Origin: Lachnospiraceae bacterium
Lineage (GTDB): Bacteria > Bacillota > Clostridia > Lachnospirales > Lachnospiraceae
Direction: 5' to 3'
Assembly: GCA_022792335.1 (NCBI GenBank)
Contig: JAAWAV010000044.1
Span: 1-64,000 of the forward strand
Length of the DNA stretch: 64,000 nucleotides
Part shown: positions 7,322 to 16,960 of the stretch, one piece after another
Position numbering within the stretch: position 1 is the stretch's first letter
How the letters are laid out: each line of letters begins with the position of its first letter
The notes under the pieces: model-generated
What the model was told of the DNA's origin: nothing
The model's database searches: none
What the model saw: only the letters and a program-made list of their open reading frames with translations
Made by a program: the position numbers and the translations under genes

Positions 7322-8515
7322 ATGGAGGAGAACAAGATACTACATGTCCAGATGTTCCGAAACTTTCAGCTGTATTATGACGGACGTCCATTGACAGGAG
7401 AAAAGCTGAGGGATACTTATTTTACGAGTCTGATGCAGATATTACTTCACAATGTGTCCACAGGAGTAAGTCGTGACTATCTCGAGGACGTGCTGCTTGG
7501 GGACAGAGATGTGGAAAACCGGCACCAGGCATTGCAGACCATTGTATACAAAGCGAAAAAGAAGCTTAGGAAAATGGGACTTCCGGATGTGAATTATATT
7601 TTTCTGAAAGATGGGGTTTATCACTGGACGTTACAGATACCGGTGAGCGAGGACGCGGCTGTCTTTGACGAACAGTACAGAAAGGCGAAAGCGTGTGAGG
7701 ACGAAGAAGAGCGGCTGAGGCTTTACCTGGAGGCCTGCTATCAATATAAAGGGGAATTTCTCTCGACCTATACGGCCGTCCTTTGGGCGGGCGCAGAAGC
7801 GAGGCGCTATCGCAGGCAGTTTTGCGAATGTGTGGAAAACGCCGCCGCTTTGTTAAGGAAGAAAGAGGATTGGATCCGTTTGGAAGAGTTCGGAAGATAT
7901 GTGATGGAGACTGCTCCATTTTCCAACTGGGAGACCCTGGTCATGGAAGCGCTTATGGAGAGAGGCCGGTATGAGGAGGCCAGAAAACTATATGCCGATA
8001 CGGTAGATTATTATCTCCGGGAGCAGGGAGCTTATCCCTCGACGAGACTGGTCGCCATGATGGAGAAACTGGGGCGGCAGATGAAGCATTCTTATGCGGT
8101 GTTAGATCAGATTCAAAAACGGCTGGAGGAAGGGAACAGCAGGAAAAGTGGCGGTTACCAGTGTTCCTATCCGGTGTTTCGCGGGATTTATCATGCGCTG
8201 CTCCGCCTGATGGAGCGCGGCGGGCAGAGCGCTTATCTGATGTTATGTACGCTGGTGGACAGCAAAGGGAATCCGGTTGGAGAGGGGCGCAGACAGGAGG
8301 AGATGTCCTCCAGGCTTCTGGAAGCAATCGGAACTTCTGTGCGACATGGAGATATTATCAATCAATATGGAAACGGACAGTTTTTGATTTTGCTGATCAA
8401 TACTACCAGGGAGGATTGCGAGATCATAGAAAACCGCATCAATCAAAAATTTGTTATCGGAAGGCAGCGGGCCGGCGTGCAGTATCATGTGAACAGCGTG
8501 ATCTGCGAGGCATAG
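7322..8515 (+). CDS. SARP/BTAD-type transcriptional activator with degenerate GGDEF-like C-terminus
   Basis: This 397-aa protein has an N-terminal winged-helix region (about 1-100; a LRKMGLPDVNYIFLKDGVYHW wing lies around 78-98), then a helical BTAD-like domain (about 105-255, with EACYQYKGEFLS and MEALMERGRYEEARKLYADT helices). The last 120 residues resemble a GGDEF domain in spacing, but the signature is GNGQF (GDIINQYGNGQFLILL, about 343-358), so cyclase activity is not expected. It could bind a ligand or simply mediate dimerisation. Placed early in the surface locus, it is the obvious local activator. GGGATTAAA-type leader before the ATG; ribosome site is weak. Confidence 0.8.
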   Translation: MEENKILHVQMFRNFQLYYDGRPLTGEKLRDTYFTSLMQILLHNVSTGVSRDYLEDVLLGDRDVENRHQALQTIVYKAKKKLRKMGLPDVNYIFLKDGVYHWTLQIPVSEDAAVFDEQYRKAKACEDEEERLRLYLEACYQYKGEFLSTYTAVLWAGAEARRYRRQFCECVENAAALLRKKEDWIRLEEFGRYVMETAPFSNWETLVMEALMERGRYEEARKLYADTVDYYLREQGAYPSTRLVAMMEKLGRQMKHSYAVLDQIQKRLEEGNSRKSGGYQCSYPVFRGIYHALLRLMERGGQSAYLMLCTLVDSKGNPVGEGRRQEEMSSRLLEAIGTSVRHGDIINQYGNGQFLILLINTTREDCEIIENRINQKFVIGRQRAGVQYHVNSVICEA

Positions 8516-8658
8516 AAACTGGGGGCGGACTGGCCGGAAAAAATAAAAAAACGCAGATTTGGATCAAACGGATAGGCGTCGGGATAGTGGCGGATTGTTA
8601 TGATAAGGATAACAGTATAAGTAGGGGAACTGGCGGACAGGAAAGGGGCACAGAAGTG

Positions 8659-9144
8659 ATGGGGGCAACCGGACATTATATCGGAACACCAAATGGGATC
8701 ATGCTGTGTGTCGATGCAAATGATGACGGGAGAATAAAAGGACGCCTGTATCACGGATACAGCAGATCAGAGATTCCTTTCCGCGGGTACGAAGATATTA
8801 TAAAGACGGCAGAAAGACTGTTTAACTCTTTAGGTTTTCCCCATACGGGAGCCGGGGATAGAGATATCTATGGGAGGACGCATAGATTTCAGAAGAAAGA
8901 AGGGATGGCAAGGGTCATGAGAGACGAAGAATTGCTGGGGCAGCATGGAGACATGGGGACGTTTGTTATCCGTGTACAGCACAGACAGCACAGTAGCTGG
9001 CAGGGCAGAGTTACTTATCTGGATAAGGATCAAACCGTATATTTCCGGTCGGCCTTGGAGCTGATTAAAATTATAGACGGCGCTCTGGACGAAGCAGGGG
9101 CGACAGAAGGAGACGGAGCAGGGGAAGAAGATAAAGAGGGGTAA
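8659..9144 (+). CDS. Uncharacterised 161-aa protein, paralogue of 6800-7285
   Basis: The start at 8659 follows GGAAAGGGG and gives 161 aa, exactly the length of the gene at 6800. Shared positions include KGRL in the first third, a central FP, and a C-terminal segment G-x-FVIRV-x2-RQ-x3-WQGRV-x6-FRSALEL. The last 20 residues are acidic and low-complexity. It is soluble and has no recognised domain. The preceding 143 bp after the regulator gene hold no gene. The repeated pair around the regulator suggests a common ligand or partner. Function unknown. Confidence 0.75.
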   Translation: MGATGHYIGTPNGIMLCVDANDDGRIKGRLYHGYSRSEIPFRGYEDIIKTAERLFNSLGFPHTGAGDRDIYGRTHRFQKKEGMARVMRDEELLGQHGDMGTFVIRVQHRQHSSWQGRVTYLDKDQTVYFRSALELIKIIDGALDEAGATEGDGAGEEDKEG

Positions 9145-9145
9145 T

Positions 9146-9688
9146 ATGGCGGAAAAAGAGTTGCGCAAACTGAATCGAAGGGAGCTTTTGCAGATGCTTC
9201 TCGTACAGTGTGAAGAATCGGAGAGGCTGCAGCTGGAGCTGGATGAAATAAACGAACGGTTCGATGTGATGTCAGAAAGCTATGAGCGTCTGAAGAAAAA
9301 GCTGGATGTCAAAGATGAACGGCTGAATCAGAAAGATGCGAAGATAGGAGCCCTCGGAACGGAAATCGAAGAGCTTAAGGCAGAGAACGAAGCGCTTAGG
9401 AGGACCGGCATGGTAGGCTCCGCTTCGGAAGCAGCAGAACGGATTAGCGAGATATTTAAGGAGGCCCAAAGAAGGGCGGAAGAATGTCTGAGGGACGTTC
9501 AGAAATCAGAAAGAGGCGAAAAACCGGTCCCATTCAAAGGGGGGAGAATCTCCAGTATCCGGAAAAAGCAGAATACACCCCGTCTGCATCAGGAGATTCC
9601 GGCGGATTCTGAACTGGTGAGGGTTGCAGAACAGGCAGAAACAGAGTTTGCGTCACTGGATATAGCGGCAGGTGGTATCTATGGATAA
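9146..9688 (+). CDS. Coiled-coil cytoplasmic protein
   Basis: This 180-aa hydrophilic protein has a continuous heptad-rich coiled coil from about residue 10 to 90 (LQLELDEINERFDVMSESY, LGTEIEELKAENEALRR) and then an ISEIFKEAQRRAEECLRDVQ helix. The C-terminal 50 residues are basic and disordered. There is no signal peptide. It starts 1 nt after the previous gene and ends inside the LepB gene start, so it is translationally coupled. Such proteins may act as scaffolds near the division or secretion site, but this is inference. Confidence 0.75.
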   Translation: MAEKELRKLNRRELLQMLLVQCEESERLQLELDEINERFDVMSESYERLKKKLDVKDERLNQKDAKIGALGTEIEELKAENEALRRTGMVGSASEAAERISEIFKEAQRRAEECLRDVQKSERGEKPVPFKGGRISSIRKKQNTPRLHQEIPADSELVRVAEQAETEFASLDIAAGGIYG

Positions 9689-10274
9689 GGAGAAGCAAAA
9701 GGAGGAATTAAAGATTCCGCCTATAGAACTTCTCCGGGAGGAGCTGGCCAGAGAGGAAGCAAAACACGGCTTTCGAAAAACACTCTGGAATATCGCTGTG
9801 GTGTTGATTGTGGCGGCTGCCTTAACCGCACTGGCGGCGACGAGGCTTTTCGTGTTGATTCGGATCAATGGAAACAGTATGGAGCCGACGCTGGCAGACG
9901 GCGAGGTGATATTCCTCCGACAGACAAAAGAGATTGAAAAAGGCGATATCATAGGATTTTATTACGGGGGAAGAGTGCTCTTGAAACGCGTCATTGGAAG
10001 CGCGGGAGATGAGATTAATATAGATAAAAACGGCAATGTGTACGTCAACGGCGAGGCGCTTGAGGAACCATATCTGGCGGAAAAAAGTTTGGGAAAATGC
10101 GAACTGGAATTTCCCTATGTGGTGCCGGAAGGAATGAGCTTCGTACTGGGGGACAACAGAGCCATATCGATAGACAGCCGGATCAAATCGATTGGATCCG
10201 TGGAAACGGAGCAGATCGTCGGCAAGGTAGTATTCAGAGCGTGGCCCTTGTCACGTATGGGAATGATGCGCTAG
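9681..10274 (+). CDS. lepB: Signal peptidase I (LepB type)
   Basis: This 197-aa membrane serine protease has one N-terminal membrane anchor (about 35-55), the nucleophile Ser66 in NGNSMEPT and the general base Lys102 in LLKRVIG. The GDNR...SIDSR box lies near the C-terminus (LGDNRAISIDSRIKSIG). This is the bacterial Ser/Lys class, unlike the Ser/His SipW at the other end of the locus. ATG 9681 is preferred with AGGTGG upstream; a GTG at 9672 is in frame. It overlaps the coiled-coil gene by 8 nt. It probably processes the adhesin and pilins encoded next to it. Confidence 0.93.
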   Translation: MDKEKQKEELKIPPIELLREELAREEAKHGFRKTLWNIAVVLIVAAALTALAATRLFVLIRINGNSMEPTLADGEVIFLRQTKEIEKGDIIGFYYGGRVLLKRVIGSAGDEINIDKNGNVYVNGEALEEPYLAEKSLGKCELEFPYVVPEGMSFVLGDNRAISIDSRIKSIGSVETEQIVGKVVFRAWPLSRMGMMR

Positions 10275-10286
10275 GAAGGTGAGAAG

Positions 10287-13200
10287 ATGCAGAAACTTTT
10301 GAGAGAGTATTTGGATGAGTTAAATAGACGGCAGAAGAAAAGCAGGAAAGCTGCGATTGCTGCGCTTCTTCTGGTCGTAATGGTGGTCGGGAGCGTGGCG
10401 GGCATCCTGGCGCAGTACGGTATCGCTATGACCGGCGTGGCAAAATGCGGTCTGGAAGAACATCAACATAGCGAAGGATGCTATACAAAGGTACTTGTCT
10501 GTGGAGCAGAAGAGCGCGAGGGTCATGTCCATACGGAAGCCTGTACGACTGCTCCGGAGCTTTCCTGTGGTCAGGAAGAAAAGGAAGGCCATTCTCATAC
10601 GGAAACCTGTTACGGGGAGGCCGGAGAGCTTATCTGCGGTCAGGAAGAAAAGGAAGGCCATTCCCATACGGAAGCATGCTACACGGCAGGAGGCACGACA
10701 TGCGGTCTGGAGGAGCACGAGGGCCATGTTCATGCGGAAGCTTGCTATACAGCAGAATTTAGCTGCGGATTGGAAGAACATATTCACACAGATTTATGTT
10801 ATACAGACGCTGCGGCGGACGTGGAAGAGAAGGCTGTCTGGGATGGGCAGTATGCAGGAACGAATTGGAAGGGAGTCTGGGGCGAGGATCTGGTGATAGC
10901 GGCCAAACAGCAGATTGGCTACCGGGAAAGTCTCAACAATTATACAGTTGCAGAGGATGGGAGCCATAAGGGCTACAGCCGTTATGGCCAGCTCGCCGGA
11001 GATCTGTATGTAGACTGGGACGCTGCTTTTGTAAATTTCTGTATGTACTATGCAGGGCTGCAAGAGTCGGGCCGTTTTCCGAAGGATCTGGAAACTTCAG
11101 TCTGGTATGAAAATTTTGTGAAGGCAGATGGAGCAAATCAGAGCTTTCTGGCAGCTCCCGGCGGCTATGAGCCGATGCTCGGCGACCTGGTATTTTTCCA
11201 GAAAGAAAATGAAGAGACACAGACCCAGATGGGAATTGTTTCTTCCTATGATAAAGGAACCAATACACTTTATGTGATTGAGGGGAACAGCAGCAATGAG
11301 GTAAGGGAAAATACATATGATGCGACGGATCCTCATATTACAGCTTATCTGAAAATCACAGAACTGGAGACGGCGTACAAGAATGCCGGGACAGTGGAGC
11401 CGGAAGGAAATGTGGTGCCCGGAACAGTTGTGACGCTGGAAGAGTCCAAAGATTCAGACGAAAATAAAGCGCCGGAAGAGCCCGGGACGCAGGACGGAGA
11501 GACGAAGCCGGAAGAATCTTCCGTACAGGATGGAGAGACGGAACCAGAAGAGTCTTTCGTACAGGATGGAGAGGCAGAGACGAAAGAGTCAGCAGATCCA
11601 GAGGAGAATACGATTCCGAATGAAAACGGCGAGCCTGAGAATGAGGACGCTCTGACAGAGGAAGAACAGCAACAGGTGGAAACAGTAACAGCTCTGATTG
11701 CGGCTCTGCCGGAGCAGGAAGAAATGGAAGAGCGGTTTTTTGCTCTGATGGACGCAGAGGATGAGGAAGGCTATCACGCATATTATCTGGAGCTTTATGC
11801 CCAGGTATACGAGGCGCAGAATGCTTACCAGGCGCTGACAGAGAGACAAAAGGCTCAGGTGGTAAATGCGGAGAGACTTTCCCTGTTTGAATGGATGCAG
11901 GCGGAGACTCTGGAGCAGGAGTCAGTCTGGGAAGTGATGAAACCGGACGAAGCTTATGTAAATGAGATTACCATCAAAAGTATGGCCACTGGTTCGGCTC
12001 CTTTTGACGAGACAGAGGGCCGGGGGAATGATACGACGGCTCAGGATAAGCTGGTCCGTACCTTTGATACCGTTACTTATAATTTTAACATCAATATGAA
12101 AACCTGGGATATCTCCAAGAGCTATAACCAGGCTCGCGTGAAGCTGGAGTTTGTGCTGCCTTTGACAGAAAAGGAGGCTGTTTTTGAGCAGACGGCCATG
12201 GCATGGATGGATCAGACGGAAGGGTATGCGCCGGTTGTTACCAAAGAAGAACGTGAAATCAACGGTGTGAAAAAAGAGTGCCAGGTCCTGACCTGTTATA
12301 AGCTGCTGCTTCCTTCCGAGGGAAACCATTCCGTAGTACCCGGCGATTTTGGAGAGAATTTGACCATCTATGTCCGGAGTATGAAAAACGGGCAGGAATT
12401 TGAGCCGATTATCAGCGCCGCCATGGAAGGAGGCGCGTGGGACGGACCTTGTGACAACGAACAACACAAGTTCAATGATCAGCCTGCAATAGAGAAAAAG
12501 ACAGTTGTTCCAGATAAAGTAAAGGTAACGGCGGCTCCGAAATACAACGTTCGGGTCAAAGGAGAATCTTCCTATTCAGATGATTTTAAGTTTCAGGGAG
12601 ACGCAGCCTGGATGGAGGCATATGGAGAAGTGGCGGCCAATACAGACATCGTGGCGCCGCTACCTGGCAGGGCCATGAAACTGGGGATCACGCTTCAGCT
12701 TTATAATGACAATGCTTCAAAGGGGCTAAAGGGAATCGAACTTCCTGATGGGAACGATATTACTTTTGATCTGAAGTTATCATCAAGATATACCATCAAT
12801 ATACCGAAAGAAGATTCTGAATATAAGGTGGGTCAGGAGATAGAAGATACTGCTTACGCGCCGCTTTTGTGGAGCTACCATGAAGTGACCTGGAGAGAGT
12901 ATGGCGCTCAAAATAAAGACGGACGCCAGATTGACGACCGGCTAAAGGCCACGCCTCTTGCACCTTATACTTCCGGGGATGGTTTGAACTGCTGTTATCA
13001 GGGCGGCAACTGGACGGCTACTCAGGAGGGAGATACGATCCATATAACGGTCAGCGGTTACGAGATCGATCCACAGAAGATGCCTACGATGAACGCCGAT
13101 GAGGGACAGTATATCAGATATGACGCCAATGTAGGATGCTTCTCTTCCGGTGAAATCTGGTTAATCCAGCCCTTTAACAAAAAAGAAGGCACAGGGCAGA

Positions 13201-16200
13201 AGCCCAATTATGATATTGTGGAAACTTACGGCACAGGCTTTTTTGCTACCACAGCGGAGGCTGATAACCTGCGTGTCACTACAGTCGGCGGGGAGAGCCT
13301 GGTACAGGGAGTGGACGGTTTTCAACAGATGCTCACCGACGACGACCGGGAAACTCGTACGCTGGAACTGACACTGGGAGGGTCTGTGCAAAACAGAGTC
13401 CGTTATGCAGATCCGGAGACTTATGTCCTGGGCTGCGGCGTCAGCGATAACCGGGACGGCAGAGACTACGCGGCCGTGGGCGCGGAACTAAATCTGATGG
13501 GAGGCCTGTCCTATAATGCGAACCGGATTGAAGAGAATCGGATGTATCTGGGGACGACTTTAGTCAAATTTTATGGAAACGCCCTGGAGCTGGAGAAGGA
13601 GGACTGGTTCCTTCACCTTGAAGGCGGGGCTGCTCTGAACGGACACGATGAAACAGAGATCGAAGAAGCAGAAAAGAACTTCCGCTGTTATTATGTGACA
13701 AAGCGGGACGGAAGCGATTGGGTCACGGATGAAGAGCTAAAAAATACTTACGAGGATGAGCTGGAGTTCTATGAAAATCTGGAGGATATCCCGGAAGGAA
13801 AGCTTTGTGTCGGCATGCTGCTCAGTTTTATCGGGCCGGGCGGCGAAGTGGACGCATCCGATCCTTATTACCGCTGTTACCATAAGGCAAGGGTCAGGGA
13901 TGATATGGAGCTGGCCGGAAAGACCTTTATGCTGGCTTCTACTTCCCGTGTCTGGACGAGGGAAATGTTTGAAGAAATCGGTATGGGGGCTGAGGATCTT
14001 GACCTGAATAAAAATCCGGATTTAAATATCCCCGAACTGGTACTGGAATCAAAACTGTGGGAGGCGGATCACTATAAGAGTGGAAACATTGACGCCCCCG
14101 GCAGCGTGTTCTATGAGAAAGAGACTTATCGGGCGGACGGAAGCGGTATTGAAGGTACTCATAATTCTGACTGGTATCACTGGGGCGATACGCTTCTGAT
14201 TATTGGTTATAAAACAAAGATTACCAAGAATTTGCTGCAGAAAGATAAAGACGGGCAGGAAAAAAAGACCTTTAGTCTGGATGCGGATCAGAGGGTGGTA
14301 GATTTCAAGCTGCAGCCGGCAACTTATTATGATAAGCCGGGCGAATTTAAGCATACCGCCAGGATTACGGTTGTCGACACCCTGCCAAAGCATATGACTT
14401 ATAAACCGGGAAGCGCTTATTTTGGAGGCGACTATAAACAGACTTCCGAATGGGGCGGCACCAAGGGAACGATCATCAAAAATGAAACGGCAGGGGCGGC
14501 CTTCCCGGATCCGGCGCTGACAGAGCCGACGGTTAAGAAAAATGCAGATGGGACGCAGACACTGACCTGGATCATTGAGGATGTGGAGATTGGTACTCCC
14601 ATGGCGCCCATTTACTACTCCGTAGATATCGGCGTCAGGGGAAATCCGGACGAGGATCTTCCTAACGGTACGACGGATCTAAAAAATTCAGTTTATATTA
14701 CAACGCCCAGAGATCTGAGGGATCCGGAAACAACAGCAGAAAAACACGCGGAAGCCGGGATTGCCGTGACCCGCGGCAGCGCCAGTTCCTTCGGCAAATA
14801 TACCAAACAGAAAGTTGTGGATGAGGACGGCGCCATCGATTATGTGATTTATTTCGGCAACAATGCGGAGACGGCGACTTCTGTGGTCATCATGGACACC
14901 ATGCCTATGAATGGAATCCATGAAAGCCATTTTACAGGCTCCTATACCTTTGCAGAATGGAAGTTGGATCCCAGTAAGTGTGATGCCAGCAAACTGAGCG
15001 TGTATTATACCTTTGATACAGACTACAAAGATAAAACAACCAAAAACGTAACAAGAGAAGAAATTGAGCAGTGGCAGGAAGCCGAGATTGCTCCGGACGG
15101 GAAGATTGCGATACCGGGAGAGGCGGAAGGCGCTACCAAGGAGCAGCCGTATCCGGTAGCTTGGGCAGTAGTCGGAGCTTTGGAATCCGGAAAGAGCGTG
15201 AATATTGATCTGAAAATCCAGCTTGATCCGGGAGCGTCGGATAAAGACAGGACAGAAACCAATTATTTTGTCAATCTTCTTTCCAGCGGCGATACTACGA
15301 CTATCACAGAGACTCCTACGGTGAGGCGTACGTTGGAAGGCCTGACTTGGATGGATTACAACCGGAACGGAATCCAGGAGGATTCTGAGACAGAAACCAG
15401 GATTTCAGGCGTCAGAGTAGAGCTTTTAAGACTGATCGAAGGCAGAGATCCGGAGGATGAGAACTCTTACGAAAATGTCTACTATCCGGGAACGGAGAAA
15501 AATGAGAGTAACCGGATCATCATCGAGACGGGACAGCAGATCAGTTTGCGGGCCGGAAGCGGGGCAGAAGCGGTTGCCTACGAACAGGGACGTTATCGAT
15601 TCACCGACCTGCCGGCAGGAACCTTCGCCGTACGGTTCACAGACGGAAATGAAACGAAAATCACAGAGTTAAACGCTACCAAACAAGACCGCGGCGAGGA
15701 TGATACCCTGGATTCAGACGGGTTGGCAGTATATGACGGGGAAGGCAAGCTGGAAAAAACAGTGATCCTGAATCTGGAGATGCCAAAAGCCGAGGATTTA
15801 TCCGTATCTTTGTATGAGTCAAAGAATCATGACAGCGGCTTCTACCCCGATACCCTGGTAAAGCTTCAGAAAATGAACGAGGGTGGAAAGGCCCTGACGG
15901 GAGCAATCTTTACAGTCAAGGATGCCGCCGGCCGGACGATTTCCTTTACTTACGAGGAAGGAAAAGGCTATATCCGGTTTGAGGAAGAAGAGGTCGTGGA
16001 TCCTTCTCTGGAAGGAAAGTATTATATCGCCTATGCCAAGAACCCCAAGTATGTGATGGAAATCAATGGAACGTACGATGGAGCCACGCCGGTTTTGCGA
16101 AAGAGAAACGGCAACGCGATGCAGCTATTTGACGTAGGGGACCACGGGGGAGACCTTCGCAGTTTCTTAAACATAGGTTCCGGTAAATGGCTGGATCTGG

Positions 16201-16832
16201 ATGGAGGAAATAAGTGGGACGGAGCCAAGATTCACGTCTGGAGCAATAATGCTCCCAATGATAATCAGAAATGGCACGTAACGCCCTGCGATGGAGGAAA
16301 TTATATCTGGCCGTCTACAGCTGAAAATTCCGGCCAGTGGCGGATGGATCTAAACGGAGGTGTTCCCAAAGAGGATACGCCGATTCATCTGTACAGCGCA
16401 AACGATACCGATGCACAGAAATGGATTCTGGTTCCTGCCGGCAGTAGCGGGAACAGCGCTCCGGTGGAGACACAGACGGATCTGAGCGTGGATGGAAACG
16501 GAAGTCTGACCATCCATGATCTGATACCTGGCGATTATGCCATTACAGAGATCAAAGCGCCTGACGGATATTCCATTTTGCGAAAACCGGTGAGTTTCCG
16601 ACTGAATACGGATGGTACCGTAGAAGTGACAGACTCGGCTGGGGGTATGGCGGACGTGACTGGGGAAGGCGAACAGAAGATCCTGCTGAATATCAGAAAT
16701 GTAGAGCTTTATGAGCTGCCAAGCGCAGGCGGCGTTGGAATCTATTGGTATTCGATTGGCGGAATCCTGCTGATGTTTGCAGCGGCGCTGATCTTATATA
16801 AAAACAAGTGCAGGGAGGTGCTGGGAAAGTAG
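10287..16832 (+). CDS. Giant cell-wall-anchored adhesin (probable pilus-tip protein)
   Basis: This 2181-aa protein has a membrane/signal segment at 21-45. At 54-172 there are six tandem Cys/His repeats (pattern C-G-x-EE-x-EGH-x-HTE-x-CY). At about 185-358 is a CHAP/NlpC-like fold whose catalytic Cys position is Asp245 (YVDWDAAFVNFC) and whose His position is probably Gln314 (TQMGIV). An acidic repeat linker and a helical segment follow to about 560, then a long beta-rich stalk. An SdrD-B-type domain begins near 1680 (LEGLTWMDYNRNGIQED). A SpaA/Cna-B domain begins near 1853 and resumes near 2060 (YAITEIKAPDGY). Between these halves sits a ricin-type lectin domain (about 1911-2051, QKWHV and QKWIL). 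The C-terminus is an LPSAGG sorting signal (2142), membrane helix and basic tail. It is probably assembled by the adjacent sortases. Confidence 0.9.
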   Translation: MQKLLREYLDELNRRQKKSRKAAIAALLLVVMVVGSVAGILAQYGIAMTGVAKCGLEEHQHSEGCYTKVLVCGAEEREGHVHTEACTTAPELSCGQEEKEGHSHTETCYGEAGELICGQEEKEGHSHTEACYTAGGTTCGLEEHEGHVHAEACYTAEFSCGLEEHIHTDLCYTDAAADVEEKAVWDGQYAGTNWKGVWGEDLVIAAKQQIGYRESLNNYTVAEDGSHKGYSRYGQLAGDLYVDWDAAFVNFCMYYAGLQESGRFPKDLETSVWYENFVKADGANQSFLAAPGGYEPMLGDLVFFQKENEETQTQMGIVSSYDKGTNTLYVIEGNSSNEVRENTYDATDPHITAYLKITELETAYKNAGTVEPEGNVVPGTVVTLEESKDSDENKAPEEPGTQDGETKPEESSVQDGETEPEESFVQDGEAETKESADPEENTIPNENGEPENEDALTEEEQQQVETVTALIAALPEQEEMEERFFALMDAEDEEGYHAYYLELYAQVYEAQNAYQALTERQKAQVVNAERLSLFEWMQAETLEQESVWEVMKPDEAYVNEITIKSMATGSAPFDETEGRGNDTTAQDKLVRTFDTVTYNFNINMKTWDISKSYNQARVKLEFVLPLTEKEAVFEQTAMAWMDQTEGYAPVVTKEEREINGVKKECQVLTCYKLLLPSEGNHSVVPGDFGENLTIYVRSMKNGQEFEPIISAAMEGGAWDGPCDNEQHKFNDQPAIEKKTVVPDKVKVTAAPKYNVRVKGESSYSDDFKFQGDAAWMEAYGEVAANTDIVAPLPGRAMKLGITLQLYNDNASKGLKGIELPDGNDITFDLKLSSRYTINIPKEDSEYKVGQEIEDTAYAPLLWSYHEVTWREYGAQNKDGRQIDDRLKATPLAPYTSGDGLNCCYQGGNWTATQEGDTIHITVSGYEIDPQKMPTMNADEGQYIRYDANVGCFSSGEIWLIQPFNKKEGTGQKPNYDIVETYGTGFFATTAEADNLRVTTVGGESLVQGVDGFQQMLTDDDRETRTLELTLGGSVQNRVRYADPETYVLGCGVSDNRDGRDYAAVGAELNLMGGLSYNANRIEENRMYLGTTLVKFYGNALELEKEDWFLHLEGGAALNGHDETEIEEAEKNFRCYYVTKRDGSDWVTDEELKNTYEDELEFYENLEDIPEGKLCVGMLLSFIGPGGEVDASDPYYRCYHKARVRDDMELAGKTFMLASTSRVWTREMFEEIGMGAEDLDLNKNPDLNIPELVLESKLWEADHYKSGNIDAPGSVFYEKETYRADGSGIEGTHNSDWYHWGDTLLIIGYKTKITKNLLQKDKDGQEKKTFSLDADQRVVDFKLQPATYYDKPGEFKHTARITVVDTLPKHMTYKPGSAYFGGDYKQTSEWGGTKGTIIKNETAGAAFPDPALTEPTVKKNADGTQTLTWIIEDVEIGTPMAPIYYSVDIGVRGNPDEDLPNGTTDLKNSVYITTPRDLRDPETTAEKHAEAGIAVTRGSASSFGKYTKQKVVDEDGAIDYVIYFGNNAETATSVVIMDTMPMNGIHESHFTGSYTFAEWKLDPSKCDASKLSVYYTFDTDYKDKTTKNVTREEIEQWQEAEIAPDGKIAIPGEAEGATKEQPYPVAWAVVGALESGKSVNIDLKIQLDPGASDKDRTETNYFVNLLSSGDTTTITETPTVRRTLEGLTWMDYNRNGIQEDSETETRISGVRVELLRLIEGRDPEDENSYENVYYPGTEKNESNRIIIETGQQISLRAGSGAEAVAYEQGRYRFTDLPAGTFAVRFTDGNETKITELNATKQDRGEDDTLDSDGLAVYDGEGKLEKTVILNLEMPKAEDLSVSLYESKNHDSGFYPDTLVKLQKMNEGGKALTGAIFTVKDAAGRTISFTYEEGKGYIRFEEEEVVDPSLEGKYYIAYAKNPKYVMEINGTYDGATPVLRKRNGNAMQLFDVGDHGGDLRSFLNIGSGKWLDLDGGNKWDGAKIHVWSNNAPNDNQKWHVTPCDGGNYIWPSTAENSGQWRMDLNGGVPKEDTPIHLYSANDTDAQKWILVPAGSSGNSAPVETQTDLSVDGNGSLTIHDLIPGDYAITEIKAPDGYSILRKPVSFRLNTDGTVEVTDSAGGMADVTGEGEQKILLNIRNVELYELPSAGGVGIYWYSIGGILLMFAAALILYKNKCREVLGK

Positions 16833-16960
16833 AAGGTGAAATCTATCTGGCGGTCCCTGCACCGCGCAGAGGCAGGCGGGGGAAGGCTCCGCCGCAGGCT
16901 GTGCGAAACATACGCACGTGTAACTGATACAATATCCATAAAAAAGAAAAGGAGAATGAG

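Noticed and set aside
10440-10805. Short DNA repeats resembling a CRISPR-like array
   Set aside because: The repeats are in frame within a long gene, vary at third positions, and encode the C-G-x-EE-x-EGH-x-HTE units.
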